Shown: in pieces, positions 9,597 through 22,185 of the stretch
Numbering within the stretch: the first letter of the stretch is position 1
Layout: each line of letters starts with the position of its first letter
Origin: Buchnera aphidicola str. Ak (Acyrthosiphon kondoi)
GTDB taxonomy: Bacteria > Pseudomonadota > Gammaproteobacteria > Enterobacterales > Enterobacteriaceae
Length of the DNA stretch: 64,000 nt
NCBI RefSeq assembly: GCF_000225445.1
Contig: NC_017256.1
Location: 124,001-188,000, forward strand
Direction of reading: 5' to 3'
Notes under the pieces: model-generated
Told to the model about the DNA's origin: nothing
What the model saw: only the letters and a program-made list of their open reading frames with translations
Databases searched by the model: none
Made by a program: the position numbers and the translations under genes

Positions 9597-9953
9597 ATGG
9601 CTCGTGTAAAACGTGGAGTAATTGCTCACGCTCGTCACAAAAAAATCTTAAAACAAGCAAAAGGTTACTATGGAGCTCGTTCACGTATTTATAGAGTAGC
9701 GTGTCAAGCAGTAATTAAAGCTGGTCAGTATGCTTATCGTGATAGACGACAACGAAAACGACAATTTCGTCAACTATGGATTTCACGTATTAATGCAGCT
9801 GTTCGTCAAAGTAAAATGTCTTATAGTAATTTTATTTTTGGTTTAAAAAAAGCCTCAATTAATATTGATCGAAAAATATTGTCTGACATTGCCGTATTTG
9901 ATATGTTTTCATTTAACGTATTAGTTAAAAAAGCAAAAGAAGCTTTATTATAA
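9597..9953 (+). CDS. rplT: 50S ribosomal protein L20
   Basis: L20 is an early-assembly 23S rRNA-binding protein and, in E. coli, the repressor of its own operon. The product has 118 residues, matching E. coli. It starts [20 protein letters not shown] and contains [20 protein letters not shown] lies just before the ATG. A hairpin at 9975-9997 follows the gene. Confidence 0.98.
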   Translation: MARVKRGVIAHARHKKILKQAKGYYGARSRIYRVACQAVIKAGQYAYRDRRQRKRQFRQLWISRINAAVRQSKMSYSNFIFGLKKASINIDRKILSDIAVFDMFSFNVLVKKAKEALL

Positions 9954-9974
9954 ATATTAAAATTGAATATATAA

Positions 9975-9997
9975 GAGGGGAAAGTTCATCTCCCCTC
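9975..9997 (+). terminator. Hairpin after rplT, possible weak terminator
   Basis: GAGGGGA (9975-9981) pairs with TCCCCTC (9991-9997) around a nine-base loop. This is unusually G+C-rich for the region. The following ATTTTAAAAAATTT is only a poor U-tract, so it may attenuate transcription or protect the 3' end rather than fully terminate. Confidence 0.55.
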
Positions 9998-10072
9998 CAT
10001 TTTAAAAAATTTATAATATTTAGTAAATTTTTTTTATATTTCAATTTCAGACTCGTTAATTTAAAGAAAAAT

Positions 10073-10096
10073 AAGCTTCCTTTATGGAAGCTTTTT
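10073..10096 (+). terminator. Terminator or attenuator hairpin upstream of pheS
   Basis: AAGCTTCC (10073-10080) pairs perfectly with GGAAGCTT (10086-10093) around TTTAT and runs into a T5 tract (10092-10096), 50 bases before pheS. In E. coli a Phe-codon leader (pheM) and attenuator occupy this position. A short reading of 10 codons just upstream (10027-10056, ATT start) contains four Phe codons but has no ribosome binding site. An attenuator relic is an inference. Confidence 0.6.
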
Positions 10097-10146
10097 AGTA
10101 TGTTAAACATGCACTTTAATACAGATAAAATAAAAAAGTATATAAA

Positions 10147-11136
10147 ATGTTAAATTTAAATAAATTATTTGAAACTATTCAAAAAGATATAAAAAATTCA
10201 AAAAATATAGAAGAATTAAATGAAATTCGTATTAAATTTTTAGGTAAAAAAGGCATTTTAACTTCTTATATGAAGAGCTTAAAAAATTTTTCTTTTGAAG
10301 AAAAAAAGAAATACAGTATTATTATTAATCAAAAAAAACAAGATATTATTAATAAAATTAATAAAAAAAAACAAAAATTAACAGTATTTTTTTTAGAAAA
10401 ACGTATTAAAGAAGAAACTATTGACGTGTCTTTACCTGGACGTCGTACTGAACGTGGTTGTTTGCATCCTATAACATATACTATTGATTATATAAAAAAT
10501 TTTTTTTCCCAATTAGGTTTTCAATCAATTAGCAGTCCTGAAATAGAAGATGAGTATCATAATTTTGATGCTTTAAATATTCCTAAATATCATCCAGCCA
10601 GAGATAATCATGATACTTTCTGGTTTGATGAAAATCGATTATTAAGAACTCAAACCTCAAGCATGCAAATTCGCATCATGAAAAAAGAAAAACCTCCAAT
10701 GAGGTTTATTTTTCCTGGAAAAGTATATCGTAATGATTATGATATTACACATACACCCATGTTTCATCAGATTGAAGGTTTAATAGTTGATAAAAATATT
10801 AATTTTTCTAATTTGAAATGGATTATATATAAATTTTTATACAATTTTTTTGGAGAAGATGTTTCTATTAGATTTCGTCCATCTTATTTTCCTTTTACTG
10901 TTCCTTCTGCAGAAGTAGACATTATTAATGTTTATGGTAAACCTTTGGAAATATTAGGCTGTGGAATGGTACACCCTAATGTTTTGAATAATATGAATAT
11001 TAATTCGAACATATATTCTGCTTGTGCTTTTGGAATAGGTGTTGAAAGAATAACAATGTTACGCTATGGAATATATGATCTTCGATCTTTTTTTGAAAAT
11101 GATATAAGATTTTTAAATCAATTTAAATATAATTAG
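10147..11136 (+). CDS. pheS: Phenylalanyl-tRNA synthetase alpha subunit
   Basis: This is the catalytic half of the (alpha beta)2 class II synthetase for tRNA-Phe. The product is 329 residues (E. coli 327). An N-terminal coiled coil (about 1-85) is rich in Lys because of A+T bias. Class II motif 2 is seen in [12 protein letters not shown] followed by [11 protein letters not shown], and motif 3 in [14 protein letters not shown] near the C-terminus. pheT follows nine bases later. A possible attenuator precedes the gene. Confidence 0.97.
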   Translation: MLNLNKLFETIQKDIKNSKNIEELNEIRIKFLGKKGILTSYMKSLKNFSFEEKKKYSIIINQKKQDIINKINKKKQKLTVFFLEKRIKEETIDVSLPGRRTERGCLHPITYTIDYIKNFFSQLGFQSISSPEIEDEYHNFDALNIPKYHPARDNHDTFWFDENRLLRTQTSSMQIRIMKKEKPPMRFIFPGKVYRNDYDITHTPMFHQIEGLIVDKNINFSNLKWIIYKFLYNFFGEDVSIRFRPSYFPFTVPSAEVDIINVYGKPLEILGCGMVHPNVLNNMNINSNIYSACAFGIGVERITMLRYGIYDLRSFFENDIRFLNQFKYN

Positions 11137-11145
11137 CGAGATAAA

Positions 11146-13533
11146 ATGAAATTTAGTGAAAAATGGTTACGTGAATGGATAGACCCAAATGTTAATAGTA
11201 CAGTTTTATGTGAACAAATTTCTAATTCTGGTATTGAAGTAGAAAATATTGAGCATTTCAAGTCTATATTTTATGGCGTTATAGTTGGTGAAATAGTTCA
11301 ATGTATTTTACATTCTCAATACAATAATTTAAAAATATTAAAAGTAGATATAGGAAAAAAAAAATTATTAAACATTGTTTGTGGAGCATCTAATTGTTGT
11401 AATAATATGAAAGTTGCAGTAGCTACTGTCGGTGCGATTTTACCAAAAAATATCATAATTAATGCGAAACTTTTAAAAGGAGAATTGTCTGAGGGAATGC
11501 TTTGTTCTTTTTCTGAATTAGGTATTTTTTTTGATGATAAAAAAATTATTGAATTTCCTAAAGAAACGCTTATAGGAACAAATGTCAATGAATATTTATC
11601 ATTAAAAGATAATATTATTAAAGTTTCTATTACATCAAATCGTCCAGATGGTTTAAGTCTTCTAGGTTTATCTCGTAATATAGCAGCTATAAATAATTTA
11701 ACAATACCACCTTTAAAACAAAAATCAATTCCTATAATTATACAAAAAAAAATTGATATTGATATTCAATCTAAAAAAGAATGTATTAATTATTCAGGAA
11801 GAATTATACAAAATATCAATATGAATGTTGAAACTCCTTTTTGGATGAAAAAAAAATTATTTTTCTCTGATGTTTTATCAGAAAATATTATGACAAATAT
11901 TATTAATTATGTGTTAATTGAACTTGGACAACCATTAAATATATTAAATGCAGATTGTATTGATGGTGCTATTATAGTTCGTATGGCTAACAAAAAAGAA
12001 AAAGTGTTTTTAAAAAATAATATCAAAACAACTTTAAATGAAAAAATATTAGTTTTTGCTGATAAGAATAAAATATTGTCTATTCCTGGAAATATAAATT
12101 CTAATATTGTTGATATAAACGAGAATACTAAAAATATATTTTTAAGTTCTGCTTTGATTGATAAAAAAGCAATTTCTTGTATTATTAAAAAAATGAATTC
12201 TAATAAAGCTTTGGAATATTATAATTATGGTATTGATCCGTGTATTCAAAATTATGCTATTGAATACGCAACTGATTTAATTATAAAAATATGTGGTGGC
12301 ATGCCAGGTCCTATTAATAGTAATAAATCTCATTCGCCTATACATAAAAATAATACAATAAGGTTATATCATCAAAAATTAAATAAAATAACAGGTTTTT
12401 TGATTGATCCAACGATTGTTTCGAATATTTTATCTAGTCTCGACTATCAGTTAAATTTTCAAAAAAATTTTTGGGATGTTATTCCTCCTAGCTGGCGATT
12501 TGATATATTAATTGAAGAAGACGTAATTAGTGATATACTTCGAATATATGGATATAACAATATTTGTTTAACTCCATTAAAAGAAAATTTAAACTGTAGT
12601 AATAAAAATGAATTAACAGATTCTTTATTAAAAAAATTTTCTGTTATATTAACTAATAAAGGTTATTATGAAGTTATTAACTATGGTTTTATTGATCCTA
12701 AAATACACAATTTAATTTTTCCAAATAAAAAAACTTTATTATTATCTAATCCTATATCTCAAGATATGTCATGTATGCGTTTATCTTTATGGCCTGGTTT
12801 GCTTAAAAATATTTCTTATAATAAAAATCGTCAACAAGCAAATATTCGCATTTTTGAAAGTGGACTTTGTTTTTCAATAGATAAAAAAGAACATCTTGGT
12901 GTTAGACAAGAAATTTTTTTAGCGGCAGTAATCAGTGGTAACGATATTAAAGAAAATTGGTATGATAAAATAAGAAAAATGGATTTTTATGATTTAAAAG
13001 GTGATTTAGAATCGATATTAGAGTCAGTATATCAATTAGATGATATAGAATTTCGACGTGAGAAAATTTCTGGATTGCATCCGTCACAAAGTGCATCTGT
13101 ATATTGTAAAAATCATTTAATTGGTAGTATTGGAACAATTGATCCAAGATTAGAAAAAGAATTAAATATAAATAGTACTACATTTTTATTTGAAATATCA
13201 TTAAATAATTTTTCAGATATTAAACCATTAAAAATCCAAGAAATTTCAAAATTTCCTACAATTCGACGTGATATTGCAATATTAATATCAAAAGATATTG
13301 CGGTTTATAATATTATTAAAAAATGTAAAGAGTTTTTTATTGATGAAAAAGTAGAAATTAATCTATTTGATATGTATTTTTCTAAAGAATTTAATAGTGA
13401 TAAAAAAAGCTTAGGCATTAGTTTTATTTTTCAGAATAAAACAAGAACTTTACAAGATGAGGAAATTAATTTAATGATGAATGATTGTATAGAAGTATTA
13501 AAGAATAAATTTCAAGCTGTATTAAGGAAATAA
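11146..13533 (+). CDS. pheT: Phenylalanyl-tRNA synthetase beta subunit
   Basis: This subunit binds tRNA-Phe and carries the editing site. Its 795 residues equal the E. coli length. The N-terminal tRNA-binding (EMAP-like) domain starts around residue 40, followed by the B3/B4 editing core, the B5 domain with [16 protein letters not shown], and the C-terminal ferredoxin-like anticodon-binding domain (from [11 protein letters not shown]). It reads without a break through an A10 run at 11355-11364, the same tract length at which priA and ispE are frameshifted. Confidence 0.97.
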   Translation: MKFSEKWLREWIDPNVNSTVLCEQISNSGIEVENIEHFKSIFYGVIVGEIVQCILHSQYNNLKILKVDIGKKKLLNIVCGASNCCNNMKVAVATVGAILPKNIIINAKLLKGELSEGMLCSFSELGIFFDDKKIIEFPKETLIGTNVNEYLSLKDNIIKVSITSNRPDGLSLLGLSRNIAAINNLTIPPLKQKSIPIIIQKKIDIDIQSKKECINYSGRIIQNINMNVETPFWMKKKLFFSDVLSENIMTNIINYVLIELGQPLNILNADCIDGAIIVRMANKKEKVFLKNNIKTTLNEKILVFADKNKILSIPGNINSNIVDINENTKNIFLSSALIDKKAISCIIKKMNSNKALEYYNYGIDPCIQNYAIEYATDLIIKICGGMPGPINSNKSHSPIHKNNTIRLYHQKLNKITGFLIDPTIVSNILSSLDYQLNFQKNFWDVIPPSWRFDILIEEDVISDILRIYGYNNICLTPLKENLNCSNKNELTDSLLKKFSVILTNKGYYEVINYGFIDPKIHNLIFPNKKTLLLSNPISQDMSCMRLSLWPGLLKNISYNKNRQQANIRIFESGLCFSIDKKEHLGVRQEIFLAAVISGNDIKENWYDKIRKMDFYDLKGDLESILESVYQLDDIEFRREKISGLHPSQSASVYCKNHLIGSIGTIDPRLEKELNINSTTFLFEISLNNFSDIKPLKIQEISKFPTIRRDIAILISKDIAVYNIIKKCKEFFIDEKVEINLFDMYFSKEFNSDKKSLGISFIFQNKTRTLQDEEINLMMNDCIEVLKNKFQAVLRK

Positions 13534-13537
13534 AATT

Positions 13538-13846
13538 ATGGTTCTTACAAAAGCTGAAATTTCAGAAAATTTATTCGAAAAGTTACAATTAACTAAACAA
13601 GATTCAAAAAAATTTGTAGAATTTTTTTTTGAGGAAGTTAGGAAATCTTTAGAGAAAGGAGAAGATGTTAAATTGTCTGGATTTGGAAATTTTCAAATAA
13701 AGAACAAAAAAGCTCGTCCTGGTAGAAATCCTAGAACAGGAGAAAGTTTTCTTATAACAGCTAGACGAGTAGTGACGTTTAAAGCCGGTCAAAAACTCAA
13801 GGCCAAAATTGATCATTTTTTAATAAAAAAAAATAATCATATCTAA
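13538..13846 (+). CDS. ihfA: Integration host factor alpha subunit
   Basis: A DNA-bending protein of the HU/IHF family. The product has 102 residues (E. coli 99). [16 protein letters not shown] and the minor-groove-inserting beta-arm region with [10 protein letters not shown] are clear. It sits four bases after pheT, the same position as in E. coli, and ends the operon. The IHF beta partner is not in this window. Confidence 0.97.
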   Translation: MVLTKAEISENLFEKLQLTKQDSKKFVEFFFEEVRKSLEKGEDVKLSGFGNFQIKNKKARPGRNPRTGESFLITARRVVTFKAGQKLKAKIDHFLIKKNNHI

Positions 13847-13885
13847 TATCATTAGAATAGTTTTCTTTTTAAAAAGAAGTAGAGC

Positions 13886-14715
13886 ATGCGACTTTCTGAT
13901 TTTTCTTTTAATTTACCAAAATTACTTATACCTTTTTATCCTTATTTTATTTTTAGCTTATGCTGCTAAACAGTGATGTATAAAAATTCTAGAATATCGT
14001 TTTAAAAAATACTAAATTTATTCCTGCTTATTTTTTTAGACAGAAAGAAAGTAGAAGAAAATTTAAAAATTGAGTTGAAAGAATATTAAGTATTCATAAG
14101 ATATTAGCAATAATCAAAAATTCCTAAAATATCAATATTAAAATTAAAATTTTTTTAGACTGAATATAAAATTAAAAGTTTTGTTATTAGGTACAAGATT
14201 TCTTTTTTTAAAACTATTTTCATAGTAATAGTTATTTAGCTATTGACATCATTAATAATATTCGAAAACTTCTTGGACTGCTAGATTACATTTTGATTTA
14301 CCTTTATTAGAAAAATTATACAATAAAATCCTAGATATAGACTACATAATTCTTCATATAGGTCCTGGAATATTTTAAACTATTAAAACGATAAAAATCA
14401 AAGAATATATTATACATTCTAAATTATTTGAGATTTCTTTTTTACTGATTAAAAATGTTAAATATTTTAAAAAAATAAGCATATTATAGGAATTGGTACT
14501 ATTTTACCTTGTGTTTTAGAAAGTGCATATCATTTACCTGAATAGGGTAAAAATAAAAGTTTTATTGATGATTATAATTTTTATTTTTCTAAATCAATAT
14601 TAATTGAATTATTTTCTTCTTTTTTAGAAAATAGAAACACAATGAATGCTTATCATAAAGTAATAATAAATTAATATAGTTTTTTTAGCTATATCTGTAG
14701 GATCTATAAAAATTA
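13886..14715 (+). pseudogene. queA: queA remnant (tRNA ribosyltransferase-isomerase)
   Basis: QueA makes epoxyqueuosine from preQ1 at the tRNA wobble position. The ATG at 13886 reads MRLSDFSFNLPKLLIPFYP (E. coli MRVTDFSFELPESLIAHYP), then a stop follows. Further pieces in shifting frames line up in order: NTKFIPAYFFRQK at 14008 (E. coli NTRVIPARLFGRK), [13 protein letters not shown] at 14280 (AGLHFDEPLLEKL), IIGIGT with VLESA near 14490, NTMNAYHK near 14640 and a final FFSY. Several stops and frameshifts make it clearly non-functional. The position directly upstream of tgt-yajC is that of E. coli queA. This explains the 950-base gap after ihfA. Confidence 0.93.
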
Positions 14716-14783
14716 TAATAAATTATTTTAATATTGATTGTTTAATATACTTCGAACAAAAATTCTTTAAAAAATATTATTAG

Positions 14784-15911
<1,128 letters not shown>

Positions 15912-15935
15912 TAAGACAGTTTTAAGGAAAAATAA

Positions 15936-16271
15936 ATGAGTTTTTTTATTCAAAATGCAAATGCTGCAGTTTCTGAAACATTAGAAAATAATAATTCATA
16001 TTCTTTGATATTTATGGTGATAATATTTTTATTAGTTTTTTATTTTATGCTGTTTCGTCCTCAACAAAAGAAAGACAAAGAACATAAAAATCTTATGAAT
16101 TCTCTTGTTCAGGGAGATGAAGTGATGACTACTAGTGGTTTTTTAGGACGAATTAAAAAAATTACAAAAAATGGATATATTTTGCTTCAATTAAACGATA
16201 CAACTGAAATATTCATAAAGCAAGAATTTATTTCATCATTATTACCTAAAGGCACTTTACGATCTTTATAA
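15936..16271 (+). CDS. yajC: Sec translocon accessory protein YajC
   Basis: A small single-span inner-membrane protein that associates with SecDF-YidC. The product is 111 residues (E. coli 110). It has one hydrophobic segment (about 20-40) followed by LFRPQQKKDKEHKNLM and the conserved C-terminal TTEIFIKQEFISSLLPKGTL. In E. coli secD and secF follow; here the next genes are glyS/glyQ on the opposite strand, so YajC stands without its usual partners locally. Confidence 0.96.
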   Translation: MSFFIQNANAAVSETLENNNSYSLIFMVIIFLLVFYFMLFRPQQKKDKEHKNLMNSLVQGDEVMTTSGFLGRIKKITKNGYILLQLNDTTEIFIKQEFISSLLPKGTLRSL

Positions 16272-16285
16272 TTTTTATTTGTAAA

Positions 16286-16320
16286 ATAGGGTTTATTTGT
16301 AATAAACTATTTATTTTTTA
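16286..16320 (+). terminator. Terminator after yajC
   Basis: GTTTATT (16291-16297) pairs with AATAAAC (16301-16307), with AATA and TATT extending the stem across a two-base bulge. TATTTATTTTTTA follows. It lies in the 79-base gap between the convergent yajC and glyS. Confidence 0.5.
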
Positions 16321-16350
16321 AAAATATTTAATATAAATAAGAAAAATCTA

Positions 16351-18399
16351 CTATGGAAAAGAAAATTTTTTTAATTTATCCAATATTAGTAATCGATTTA
16401 ATCGTATCCTAGAGTTGGGATGATGTATTTTTACTTTCTTAAAAAAATTGCATATAGGTTTTTCAAGATCTTTTATTTTAACTAAAATATCTTGATATCT
16501 TTTTTCTAAAAATAAAGTTCTTGTATAAATATTAAAATTTTCTATTTGATTAAATAATATGATTTCTTCTGCTTCTATCATTAGTTTGATATTTATGTAT
16601 CCAGTAATTTTCTCATTTTCTTTTTCTAAAATATTAGATATTCTTTTAATAGATAATATTATTGATTTTGAACTTTCTAATTTTTGGAAAAAAGATATAG
16701 CTTGTATTTTTTGATGAATATCTATTAGTTGTGTTGATTGATATGATAATACTGATTTGATAACTTTTATACTATATCCTGTTTCTTGATACCAATAAAA
16801 TAGTCTTTTTATAAAAAACTTAATAATTTTATTAGATAAAACCGTATTATTAGAATTTTCTTTATTATACAGATAAAGACTTTTATTAATTAAATCTTTT
16901 AAATCTAATAATATGTTTTTTTCTATAATAATACGTATTATGCCTATAGCTAAACGTCTTAATCCAAATGGATCTTTATCTGAACTTAGAGTGTTTCCAA
17001 CATAAAACATTCCTGATAAAGTATCCATTTTATCAGTAATTGATAATGCACAACCTATTGAAGTGTATGGAAGCTTATCCCCTGAAAAAGCTGGTAGATA
17101 TTGTTCTTTAAGAGCAATAGCAATATCTTTTTTTTCTTGATCTTCTAAAGCACAGTACATGCCTATAGTGCCTTGTAATTCTGGGAACTCACATACTGTA
17201 TTAGTTACGAGATCACATTTAGATAGCATTGCTGATCTGATTGCATCTTGTACATTGCTATGACTATATTTAGCAATCCATTCTATAAGCAATTGAAGCC
17301 GTAGTGTTTTTTCATATAATGAACCAAGGTTATTATGGAATAAAACTTTTTTTAGAGATAAAAGATAATGTTCTAATTTTACTTTTCTATCATTTTTAAA
17401 AAAAAAATTAGCATCTGAAAGTCGTGCATGCATTACTTTTTGATTTCCTATAATAATCTTTTCTGGTTCTTTTGAATTAATATTAGAAATAAAAATAAAA
17501 TACGGAAGAAGTTCTTTCTTGGAATTATATATTGGAAAACATTTTTGTTGTTTTTCTATAGTGTATATTAATATTTTTTTTGGCATCTTAAGGAATTTTT
17601 TTTCAAAAGTTGCTAAAAGTGCTGTAGGTGATTCTACTAAAGCAGTCACTTCTTCAATTAAATAATTACTATTTTTTGCAAATCCATTAATATTTTGTGC
17701 AGTTTCTTTGATTTTTTTTAAAATTGTTTCTTTTCGAATTTCATAATCAGCAATAATGTTATTTTTTTGGAAAAGAATTTTTGGATAATTTTCTGCATTA
17801 TTAATTTTTATTTGATCGTCTTTTGAAGAAAGATGATTTTGAAGAAGATTATTAGAAGAAACATTAAATATCTTTCCTGAAATAATTTGATTATCTAATA
17901 ATATTACAATATTACGAATAGGACGAAAGAATTTTTGATTATTTTCTTCCCATCGCATAGCTTTTTTTATAAAGATTTTTTTAAGAGCTAATTCAGTAAT
18001 TTTGGGAATTAATCGTTCGGTATTTTCCTGTTTTTTTATTTTTTTATATAATAACCACTCACCTTTTTCGTTTTTTAAATGACTAGCTTGATTTATGTTA
18101 ATTTTACAATGTTTTAACCAACAAATAGCAGCTTCTGTTAAAAATCCATTTTTATCGTAAGAATTTAATATCGATGGACCTCTTTTTTTAATTTCTATGA
18201 ATTTATCTGTTGTATCAATATCTGTAATTTTTAATGCGAGTCTTCTTGGAGTGGAAAAGTGCTTAATACTTTTATATGTAATATTATAAGAATTTAATTC
18301 TCTAATAAAGTTTTCATAAAAACATAAAGATATTTTTGAAAGCAATCTAGAAGGTAGTTCTTCTGTACCTATTTCAATTAATAATGTTTTTTTTTTCAT
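16351..18399 (-). CDS. glyS: Glycyl-tRNA synthetase beta subunit
   Basis: This is the tRNA-recognition subunit of the alpha2beta2 bacterial glycyl-tRNA synthetase. The product is 682 residues (E. coli 689). It begins [20 protein letters not shown] and contains the conserved [15 protein letters not shown] block ([12 protein letters not shown]), DPFGLRR, and [11 protein letters not shown]. The start overlaps the end of glyQ by 26 bases in another frame, so the two subunits are probably translationally coupled. Confidence 0.97.
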   Translation of the reverse strand: MKKKTLLIEIGTEELPSRLLSKISLCFYENFIRELNSYNITYKSIKHFSTPRRLALKITDIDTTDKFIEIKKRGPSILNSYDKNGFLTEAAICWLKHCKININQASHLKNEKGEWLLYKKIKKQENTERLIPKITELALKKIFIKKAMRWEENNQKFFRPIRNIVILLDNQIISGKIFNVSSNNLLQNHLSSKDDQIKINNAENYPKILFQKNNIIADYEIRKETILKKIKETAQNINGFAKNSNYLIEEVTALVESPTALLATFEKKFLKMPKKILIYTIEKQQKCFPIYNSKKELLPYFIFISNINSKEPEKIIIGNQKVMHARLSDANFFFKNDRKVKLEHYLLSLKKVLFHNNLGSLYEKTLRLQLLIEWIAKYSHSNVQDAIRSAMLSKCDLVTNTVCEFPELQGTIGMYCALEDQEKKDIAIALKEQYLPAFSGDKLPYTSIGCALSITDKMDTLSGMFYVGNTLSSDKDPFGLRRLAIGIIRIIIEKNILLDLKDLINKSLYLYNKENSNNTVLSNKIIKFFIKRLFYWYQETGYSIKVIKSVLSYQSTQLIDIHQKIQAISFFQKLESSKSIILSIKRISNILEKENEKITGYINIKLMIEAEEIILFNQIENFNIYTRTLFLEKRYQDILVKIKDLEKPICNFFKKVKIHHPNSRIRLNRLLILDKLKKFSFP

Positions 18400-19312
18400 G
18401 TTTTTCTCTTTTTTTGTTACATAATGGAAAACCTAGTTTTTCTCTTGAATTTAAATATTTTATTGCAATTTGAGTAGTTAATTTTCGAACTCGTAAAATG
18501 TAATTTTGACGTTCGTTTGAAGATAAAACTTTTCTTGCATCTAATAAGTTGAATATATGATTTGCTTGTAATATTTTTTCATATGATACGAGAAATAGTG
18601 GTTGTTTTAAATTTATTAATTTTATTGCTTCTTTTTCATATTGTTGAAAGGAATTAAATAAAAAATCAATATCAGAATATTGAAAATTATACTGTGATTG
18701 TTCTATTTCATTTTGTTTGAAAATATCACCATAATTTATTTTTTTATTATCATGCACACTCCAAACCAGATCATATACATTTGATTTATTTTGCATATGC
18801 ATAGCAATTCTTTCTAAACCGTATGTTATTTCTACAGTTACAGGATTACATTCTAATCCGCCTACTTGTTGAAAATAAGTAAATTGAGTAATTTCCATAC
18901 CATTTAACCAAACTTCCCACCCAATACCCCAAGCACCTAATGTAGGATTTTTCCAATTATCTTCTACAAAACGTATATCATGTATTTTTTCATCTATATT
19001 TAATAAATTCAACGAATTTAAATAAAGATTTTGAATATTTTTTGGAGGAGGTTTTATAATGACTTGAAATTGATAATAATGTTGCAAACGATTAGGATTT
19101 TCTCCATATCTTCCATCAGAAGGACGACGGCAGGCTTGTACATATGCAGCATTGATTGGTTCTGGTCCAATGGTACCTAAAAAGGTTATATTATGAAAAG
19201 TACCTGCTCCTATTGGAAGATCTAAGGGTTGAAAAATAGTACACTGTTGTTGTGACCAGTATTCTTGTAAAGTTTTAATTAAATGATAAAAATTATTATG
19301 ATAATTTTTCAT
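18374..19312 (-). CDS. glyQ: Glycyl-tRNA synthetase alpha subunit
   Basis: This is the catalytic class II subunit that activates glycine. The product is 312 residues (E. coli 303). Conserved stretches include [22 protein letters not shown]-like [19 protein letters not shown], and [20 protein letters not shown]. The C-terminus is a few residues longer than in E. coli and Lys-rich, running through A-tracts into the start of glyS. The upstream side faces a 660-base empty region that must hold its promoter. Confidence 0.97.
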   Translation of the reverse strand: MKNYHNNFYHLIKTLQEYWSQQQCTIFQPLDLPIGAGTFHNITFLGTIGPEPINAAYVQACRRPSDGRYGENPNRLQHYYQFQVIIKPPPKNIQNLYLNSLNLLNIDEKIHDIRFVEDNWKNPTLGAWGIGWEVWLNGMEITQFTYFQQVGGLECNPVTVEITYGLERIAMHMQNKSNVYDLVWSVHDNKKINYGDIFKQNEIEQSQYNFQYSDIDFLFNSFQQYEKEAIKLINLKQPLFLVSYEKILQANHIFNLLDARKVLSSNERQNYILRVRKLTTQIAIKYLNSREKLGFPLCNKKREKHEKKNIIN

Positions 19313-19973
19313 GTTACATCCAAAAATGATAACAATTCTTTTTTTTTATATATTTTAAATATTTTGGAATAATTAAAAATGTACTTATATGTAAAATAAT
19401 AATAAAATTTTGTAAAGAATTTATTTTAAAATTTAATGCATTTTAAAAAAAAAGATTAAAAGTTCTATTTTATAAAGAATACAGTGATACAAATTAAAAA
19501 GAAAGAAAATTATCAATTGATAAATATATATTATAAATCATGATTTTACTTGATTCAGATTTAATAAATTATAGTTTAAAAAATAAACTAGTTGTATTTG
19601 TAAAAAATATATTCTATAAAATTTTTTAAGATTAACTCGTATAATTTTTTTTTAAAATATTAATTTTATAATATAAATAATATTACTATTAATTCTTTTT
19701 TATAATTTTGTTTGAATTCTGACTAAAAATTTTCTTCATAAATTTTATTTATAAAAAATATTGAATATTGAATTCAATTTATTTTTATTGATTAAAATAT
19801 GTTTTCTCAGTATCATATTATTTTAATGTAAAAAATTTGTTTCTCTATTAAATAGAAAATTAAATTTTTACTAATATTTATATATATTCTTATTATGTCA
19901 TTCTTTTTTAATTTTTTAAATATTTTTTAAAATATTGAAACAGAAATTATTCTAGCAGGAAAAAGATGAAAAT
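19313..19973. other. Intergenic region glyQ-nfo (661 bp, no gene seen)
   Basis: A very A+T-rich stretch between divergent genes. I could find no gene remnant recognisable as any protein in either direction, no tRNA and no strong hairpin. It should contain the glyQ and nfo promoters. It may be an erased gene or simply non-coding. Confidence 0.6.
19788..19816 (+). promoter_or_regulatory. Candidate promoter for nfo-rplY
   Basis: TTGATT (19788-19793) and TATCAT (19811-19816) are 17 bp apart, about 160 bases before nfo. Weak on its own in DNA of this composition. Confidence 0.3.
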
Positions 19974-20840
19974 ATGAATTATATTGGAGCACATATTAGT
20001 TCTTCTGGTGGTTTGGAAAAAATAATTTTACGTGCTGTTCAAATAAAAGCAACAGCATTTTCTTTTTTTACGAAGAATCAGCGTCAGTGGTTCTCTCCTC
20101 CATTGGTTCAAAAAACAATAGATTGTTTTAAAGATTTATGTATTAAGCATGCATTTACACCTCAACAAATTCTACCTCATAGTAGTTATTTAATTAATTT
20201 AGGCCATCCTATTGATGAATTATTAGAAAAGTCTAGAACATCTTTTATTGATGAAATGATTCGTTGTAACCAACTTGGTTTAATACTTTTAAACTTTCAT
20301 CCAGGTAGTCACTTAAATAAAATTACTGAAGGTTCTTGTTTGTTAAGAATTGCTAAATCTATTAATATAGCTTTAGAAAAAACTAAAAATGTAATTGCAG
20401 TAATAGAAAATACAGCAGGACAAGGAACTAATGTAGGATATTGTTTTGAACATTTATCTCAAATTATTGAAAATGTTCATGATAAATCTAGAGTTGGGGT
20501 ATGTATTGATACTTGTCATTTGTTTGCATCAGGATACGATTTGCGTACTGAGCAAGATTGTAAAAATACATTTGAAAAATTTAATAATTTAATAGGATTA
20601 AAATATTTAAGAGGGATACATTTAAATGATTCTAAAAGAAAACTTAATAGTCGTATTGATCGTCATGAAAGTTTGGGATTAGGTGAAATAGGGAAATTAG
20701 CTTTTAGATGGATAATTAGAAATAAGAATTTCTACAATATTCCAATTATTTTAGAAACGGTTAATCCTAAGATATGGAAAGAAGAGATTCATTGGTTAAG
20801 ATCACAAAAAAAATATAATCAAAAAATTTTTTTATATTAA
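19974..20840 (+). CDS. nfo: Endonuclease IV (AP endonuclease)
   Basis: This enzyme cleaves DNA at abasic sites in base excision repair. The product is 288 residues (E. coli 285). Metal-ligand motifs of the tri-zinc AP endonuclease 2 family are present: [50 protein letters not shown] and ILETVNP. The start is ATG 19974, with a purine-rich AGGAAAAAGATG upstream. rplY follows 13 bases later, an unusual pairing of repair and ribosomal genes. Confidence 0.97.
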   Translation: MNYIGAHISSSGGLEKIILRAVQIKATAFSFFTKNQRQWFSPPLVQKTIDCFKDLCIKHAFTPQQILPHSSYLINLGHPIDELLEKSRTSFIDEMIRCNQLGLILLNFHPGSHLNKITEGSCLLRIAKSINIALEKTKNVIAVIENTAGQGTNVGYCFEHLSQIIENVHDKSRVGVCIDTCHLFASGYDLRTEQDCKNTFEKFNNLIGLKYLRGIHLNDSKRKLNSRIDRHESLGLGEIGKLAFRWIIRNKNFYNIPIILETVNPKIWKEEIHWLRSQKKYNQKIFLY

Positions 20841-20853
20841 AAGAGGTATAAAA

Positions 20854-21138
20854 ATGTTAACACTACAAGCAGACAAAAGACAAGAAAAAGGTAAAAGTTT
20901 TAGTCGACGATTACGTATTAATAATAAGTTTCCAGGAGTTTTATATGGATCTGATAAATCTGAAATTTTACTTATACTAGATCATAACGCTGTTTTTAAT
21001 TTACAAAAAAAATATGAATTTTATAAAGAAAATTTATTTTTACTTATTGGAGATGAAAAATATAAAGTTAAAGTGCAAGCTATTCAACGGCATGCGTTTA
21101 AGTTAAAATTATTGCATATTGATTTTATATATGTTTAG
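20854..21138 (+). CDS. rplY: 50S ribosomal protein L25
   Basis: L25 binds 5S rRNA. The product has 94 residues, equal to E. coli L25 and lacking the longer Ctc-type C-terminal domain of other bacteria. [20 protein letters not shown] near the C-terminus is typical. AAGAGG precedes the ATG by about eight bases. Probably co-transcribed with nfo. Confidence 0.95.
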   Translation: MLTLQADKRQEKGKSFSRRLRINNKFPGVLYGSDKSEILLILDHNAVFNLQKKYEFYKENLFLLIGDEKYKVKVQAIQRHAFKLKLLHIDFIYV

Positions 21139-21198
21139 TTAACAATATCAGATATATGAATCAATATTATTTTTTTAAATATAATTTTTATAAATATT

Positions 21199-21972
21199 TT
21201 ATGATGTCCCTAATAATATAGTAAAAAAAATTTTTCTAAAAATTAGCATTGTAGGATGAAACTGTATAAAAATTAAGCTTAAAAATCCAGACGATATAGT
21301 TAAAAATGCCAGCCATCCGATTTTTTTCTTAGTAAAAAAAGATGCAGTATTAATTATATGATTTTTTCTCATGTTCCACCATTTTGATATCAGCCATATT
21401 CCCAGCCATATCAAAATTGCAATAGATAATAAAAACCATTTGAAATAATCATTTTGAGAACTTTGTGGTATTTTTATAGCGATTCCTGTGACTATACCAG
21501 GGAAAAAATATACTGGTGGCCACAATATACATCCAACAATACTAGGGAAAATAAATTTTTTTAATGGTAGTTTCAACATTCCAGAAACCATTGGTATTAA
21601 GGGTCTAGTTGGTCCTATAAATCGTCCGATAATGATTGTAATTATACTATGTTTATGCAATAAGGATTTTGTTTTATCAAGTAATCTTTGATTTTTTCTT
21701 AAAAAATTAAAATTACATAACCAATTTTTAAAATATAAACCGATATAATATGAAATCCAATCACCTAATAAACATCCAACTGTACCAGAAATCCAAGCAG
21801 GATAGAATGATAATCTTCCATCACCTATAAATGTACCTAAGGTAGTCATTAAAATGATACCAGGAAGTAATAATCCTACTAAGGCAAGAGATTCCAAAAA
21901 AGACACGATACCAACTACTAAGAGAGAGTATGTTAAAGACTGTGTTATTAAAGATGTTAACCAAGATTCCAT
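21199..21972 (-). CDS. yabI: DedA-family inner-membrane protein YabI
   Basis: DedA proteins are polytopic membrane proteins linked to undecaprenyl-phosphate or phospholipid flipping and membrane homeostasis. The product is 257 residues (E. coli YabI 254). Family motifs are FLESLALVGLLLPG, the acidic-aromatic GDWISYYIG, and GRFIGPTRPLIPMVSGML with the conserved arginines. Four to six hydrophobic segments are visible. The gene is divergent from surA. Confidence 0.93.
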   Translation of the reverse strand: MESWLTSLITQSLTYSLLVVGIVSFLESLALVGLLLPGIILMTTLGTFIGDGRLSFYPAWISGTVGCLLGDWISYYIGLYFKNWLCNFNFLRKNQRLLDKTKSLLHKHSIITIIIGRFIGPTRPLIPMVSGMLKLPLKKFIFPSIVGCILWPPVYFFPGIVTGIAIKIPQSSQNDYFKWFLLSIAILIWLGIWLISKWWNMRKNHIINTASFFTKKKIGWLAFLTISSGFLSLIFIQFHPTMLIFRKIFFTILLGTS

Positions 21973-22185
21973 AAAGTCTCATTATTATTAAGTTTTTTTA
22001 ATATTAAAAGTAAATTAATATTTTATACTGTATATTTTTTTTAAAATAACCTCAAGAAAATATTATAAATTTATTTTATTTTTTTCTAATACCTTTAAAG
22101 TAGACTACAAAAAATATTTTCTATTATTAATTGATAGAAAAGATATTTTAGTATAAAACGCTTGTTTATAAAAAGAAGAATTATA

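Noticed and set aside
13863..13878. Palindrome TTCTTTTTAAAAAGAA after ihfA as a terminator
   Set aside because: It has no loop and no T-tract beyond the symmetric run; at most a weak structure, so not listed as a terminator.
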